From NCBI GenBank assembly GCA_016765255.1, contig JAESQI010000234.1:1-7222 (forward strand): a stretch of 7,222 nt of DNA, read 5' to 3'. Positions 6,565 to 7,222 of the stretch are shown one piece after another. Under the pieces are notes generated by a model that was not told the DNA's origin, made no database searches, and saw only the letters and a list, made by a program, of their open reading frames with translations. Source of the DNA: Robiginitomaculum sp. GTDB taxonomy: Bacteria > Pseudomonadota > Alphaproteobacteria > Caulobacterales > Maricaulaceae. The stretch's first letter is position 1. The number at the start of each line of letters is the position of its first letter. The position numbers and the translations under genes were made by a program.

Positions 6565-7222
6565 TTAAGTCGTCTTTTTTCGATCAAACCATGTGAATAG
6601 GCCAACGCCGAGCATTGTGATGGCGGTGCCGATGGCGTCGATAGGGCCGAAGGGTTCGCCAAGTAGTGTTACAGCCAACAAAATGGTCGAGAGTGGGCTA
6701 ATCATGCCGATCACAGCAACCATTTGCGCACCAATCCGCCCCAAGGCAACATTGATCAAAAATGAGGGTAGCAAGGTCGAGATGAGAGCAATCCCCAGCC
6801 CAATCATCCATATTTCCTGTGGTTGGGCGAGGAGATTGTCTATATTGCCACGGCTAACACTTTGCAGGGTAAATTGCACAACTATGCCAAACCCTGCGGC
6901 GAGCATAGCGACACAGGTAAATAGAGAGGCTCCGAATTTTTTAATTTGCGCCCCCGCCAAAAGCTGAAACAGAGCAAATGAAATGGCGGCTCCTAACACC
7001 AAGACCGTCCCTAAAGATACTTTGTCGCCTGTTGCAATTGAGCCTTGCACAAAAATAAGCGCCAGACCCAAATATGCTATCCCCATAAAGGCAATGCTGC
7101 GAAGGCGCATTTTTTTACCAAAGAACAACGCGCCCAAAATCATGACAAAGGCTGGATATGTAAACAGGATCAATCGCTCTAACTGGGCCGTAATATATTG
7201 CAAACCTGTAAAATCGAGCAAA
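6565..7222 (-). CDS. EamA-family (DMT superfamily) transporter, C-terminal part, cut by right edge
   Basis: This is the last 218 residues of an inner-membrane transporter of the drug/metabolite superfamily. About seven helices are visible (in visible-part numbering roughly 15-34, 43-60, 70-90, 100-117, 137-158, 164-186, 194-212). The opening LDFTGLQYITAQLERLILFTYP is the end of the first EamA repeat, in the usual position for helices 3-4, so some 80 N-terminal residues lie beyond the edge. The TTG at 7221 is therefore not taken as a start. The second repeat ends with the typical SPLSTILLAVTLLGEPFGPIDAIG (175-198), including the LLGEP motif, and a short basic tail DRKKTT. Family members export amino acids, metabolites or drugs, or act as permeases; no substrate can be named. 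It converges on the broken TonB-domain gene, with 38 bases between their stop codons. Confidence 0.9.
   Translation of the reverse strand, partial: LLDFTGLQYITAQLERLILFTYPAFVMILGALFFGKKMRLRSIAFMGIAYLGLALIFVQGSIATGDKVSLGTVLVLGAAISFALFQLLAGAQIKKFGASLFTCVAMLAAGFGIVVQFTLQSVSRGNIDNLLAQPQEIWMIGLGIALISTLLPSFLINVALGRIGAQMVAVIGMISPLSTILLAVTLLGEPFGPIDAIGTAITMLGVGLFTWFDRKKTT

Noticed and set aside
1..7222. CRISPR arrays, tRNA or rRNA genes, prophage or insertion-sequence genes, toxin-antitoxin pairs
   Set aside because: No regularly spaced repeats, no tRNA-like folds and no transposase, integrase or small paired ORFs were seen on reading both strands.

Overview
The window reads as ordinary chromosomal DNA of a Gram-negative bacterium. 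An alphaproteobacterium is the best guess, possibly a marine Maricaulales/Hyphomonadaceae-type lineage. The main support is the divergent xseA/purD pair, an arrangement I know from many alphaproteobacteria, plus the style of the XseA N-terminus and several exported or membrane proteins. The taxon below class level is inference only. Base composition is mixed: roughly 50-60 % G+C in the housekeeping genes and clearly lower (30-40 % in lines I counted by hand) across 5640-6540.

Layout from left to right. Positions 1-950 (minus) hold the N-terminal 316 codons of xseA, the large subunit of exonuclease VII, cut by the left edge. A 77-base divergent spacer separates it from purD (1028-2299, plus), a complete GAR synthetase of purine biosynthesis. 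Twenty-three bases later comes an exported metal-dependent amidohydrolase (2323-3621, plus), probably a periplasmic dipeptidase-like enzyme. The spacer 3622-3788 between convergent genes is filled by a 141-base palindromic element with TA-ended imperfect terminal inverted repeats (3639-3779), which looks like a small interspersed repeat or MITE. A PepSY-type membrane protein (3789-4550, minus) and a TauE/SafE (TSUP) membrane transporter (4600-5349, plus) form a second divergent pair. A TPR-like/TonB-C-terminal exported protein gene follows (5422-6526, plus). It is broken by two separate one-base frameshifts. The right edge holds the C-terminal 218 residues of an EamA-family (DMT superfamily) transporter (6565-7222, minus).

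The genes do not form one pathway. DNA repair (xseA) and purine synthesis (purD) are core functions placed back to back. The amidohydrolase may be co-transcribed with purD but has no evident metabolic link to it. The PepSY and TSUP genes share a 49-base control region and may respond to the same signal, possibly metal or sulfur related, which is speculative. I did not find a convincing new defence, mobile or biosynthetic system. The most informative items are the doubly frameshifted TonB-domain gene and the palindromic element.
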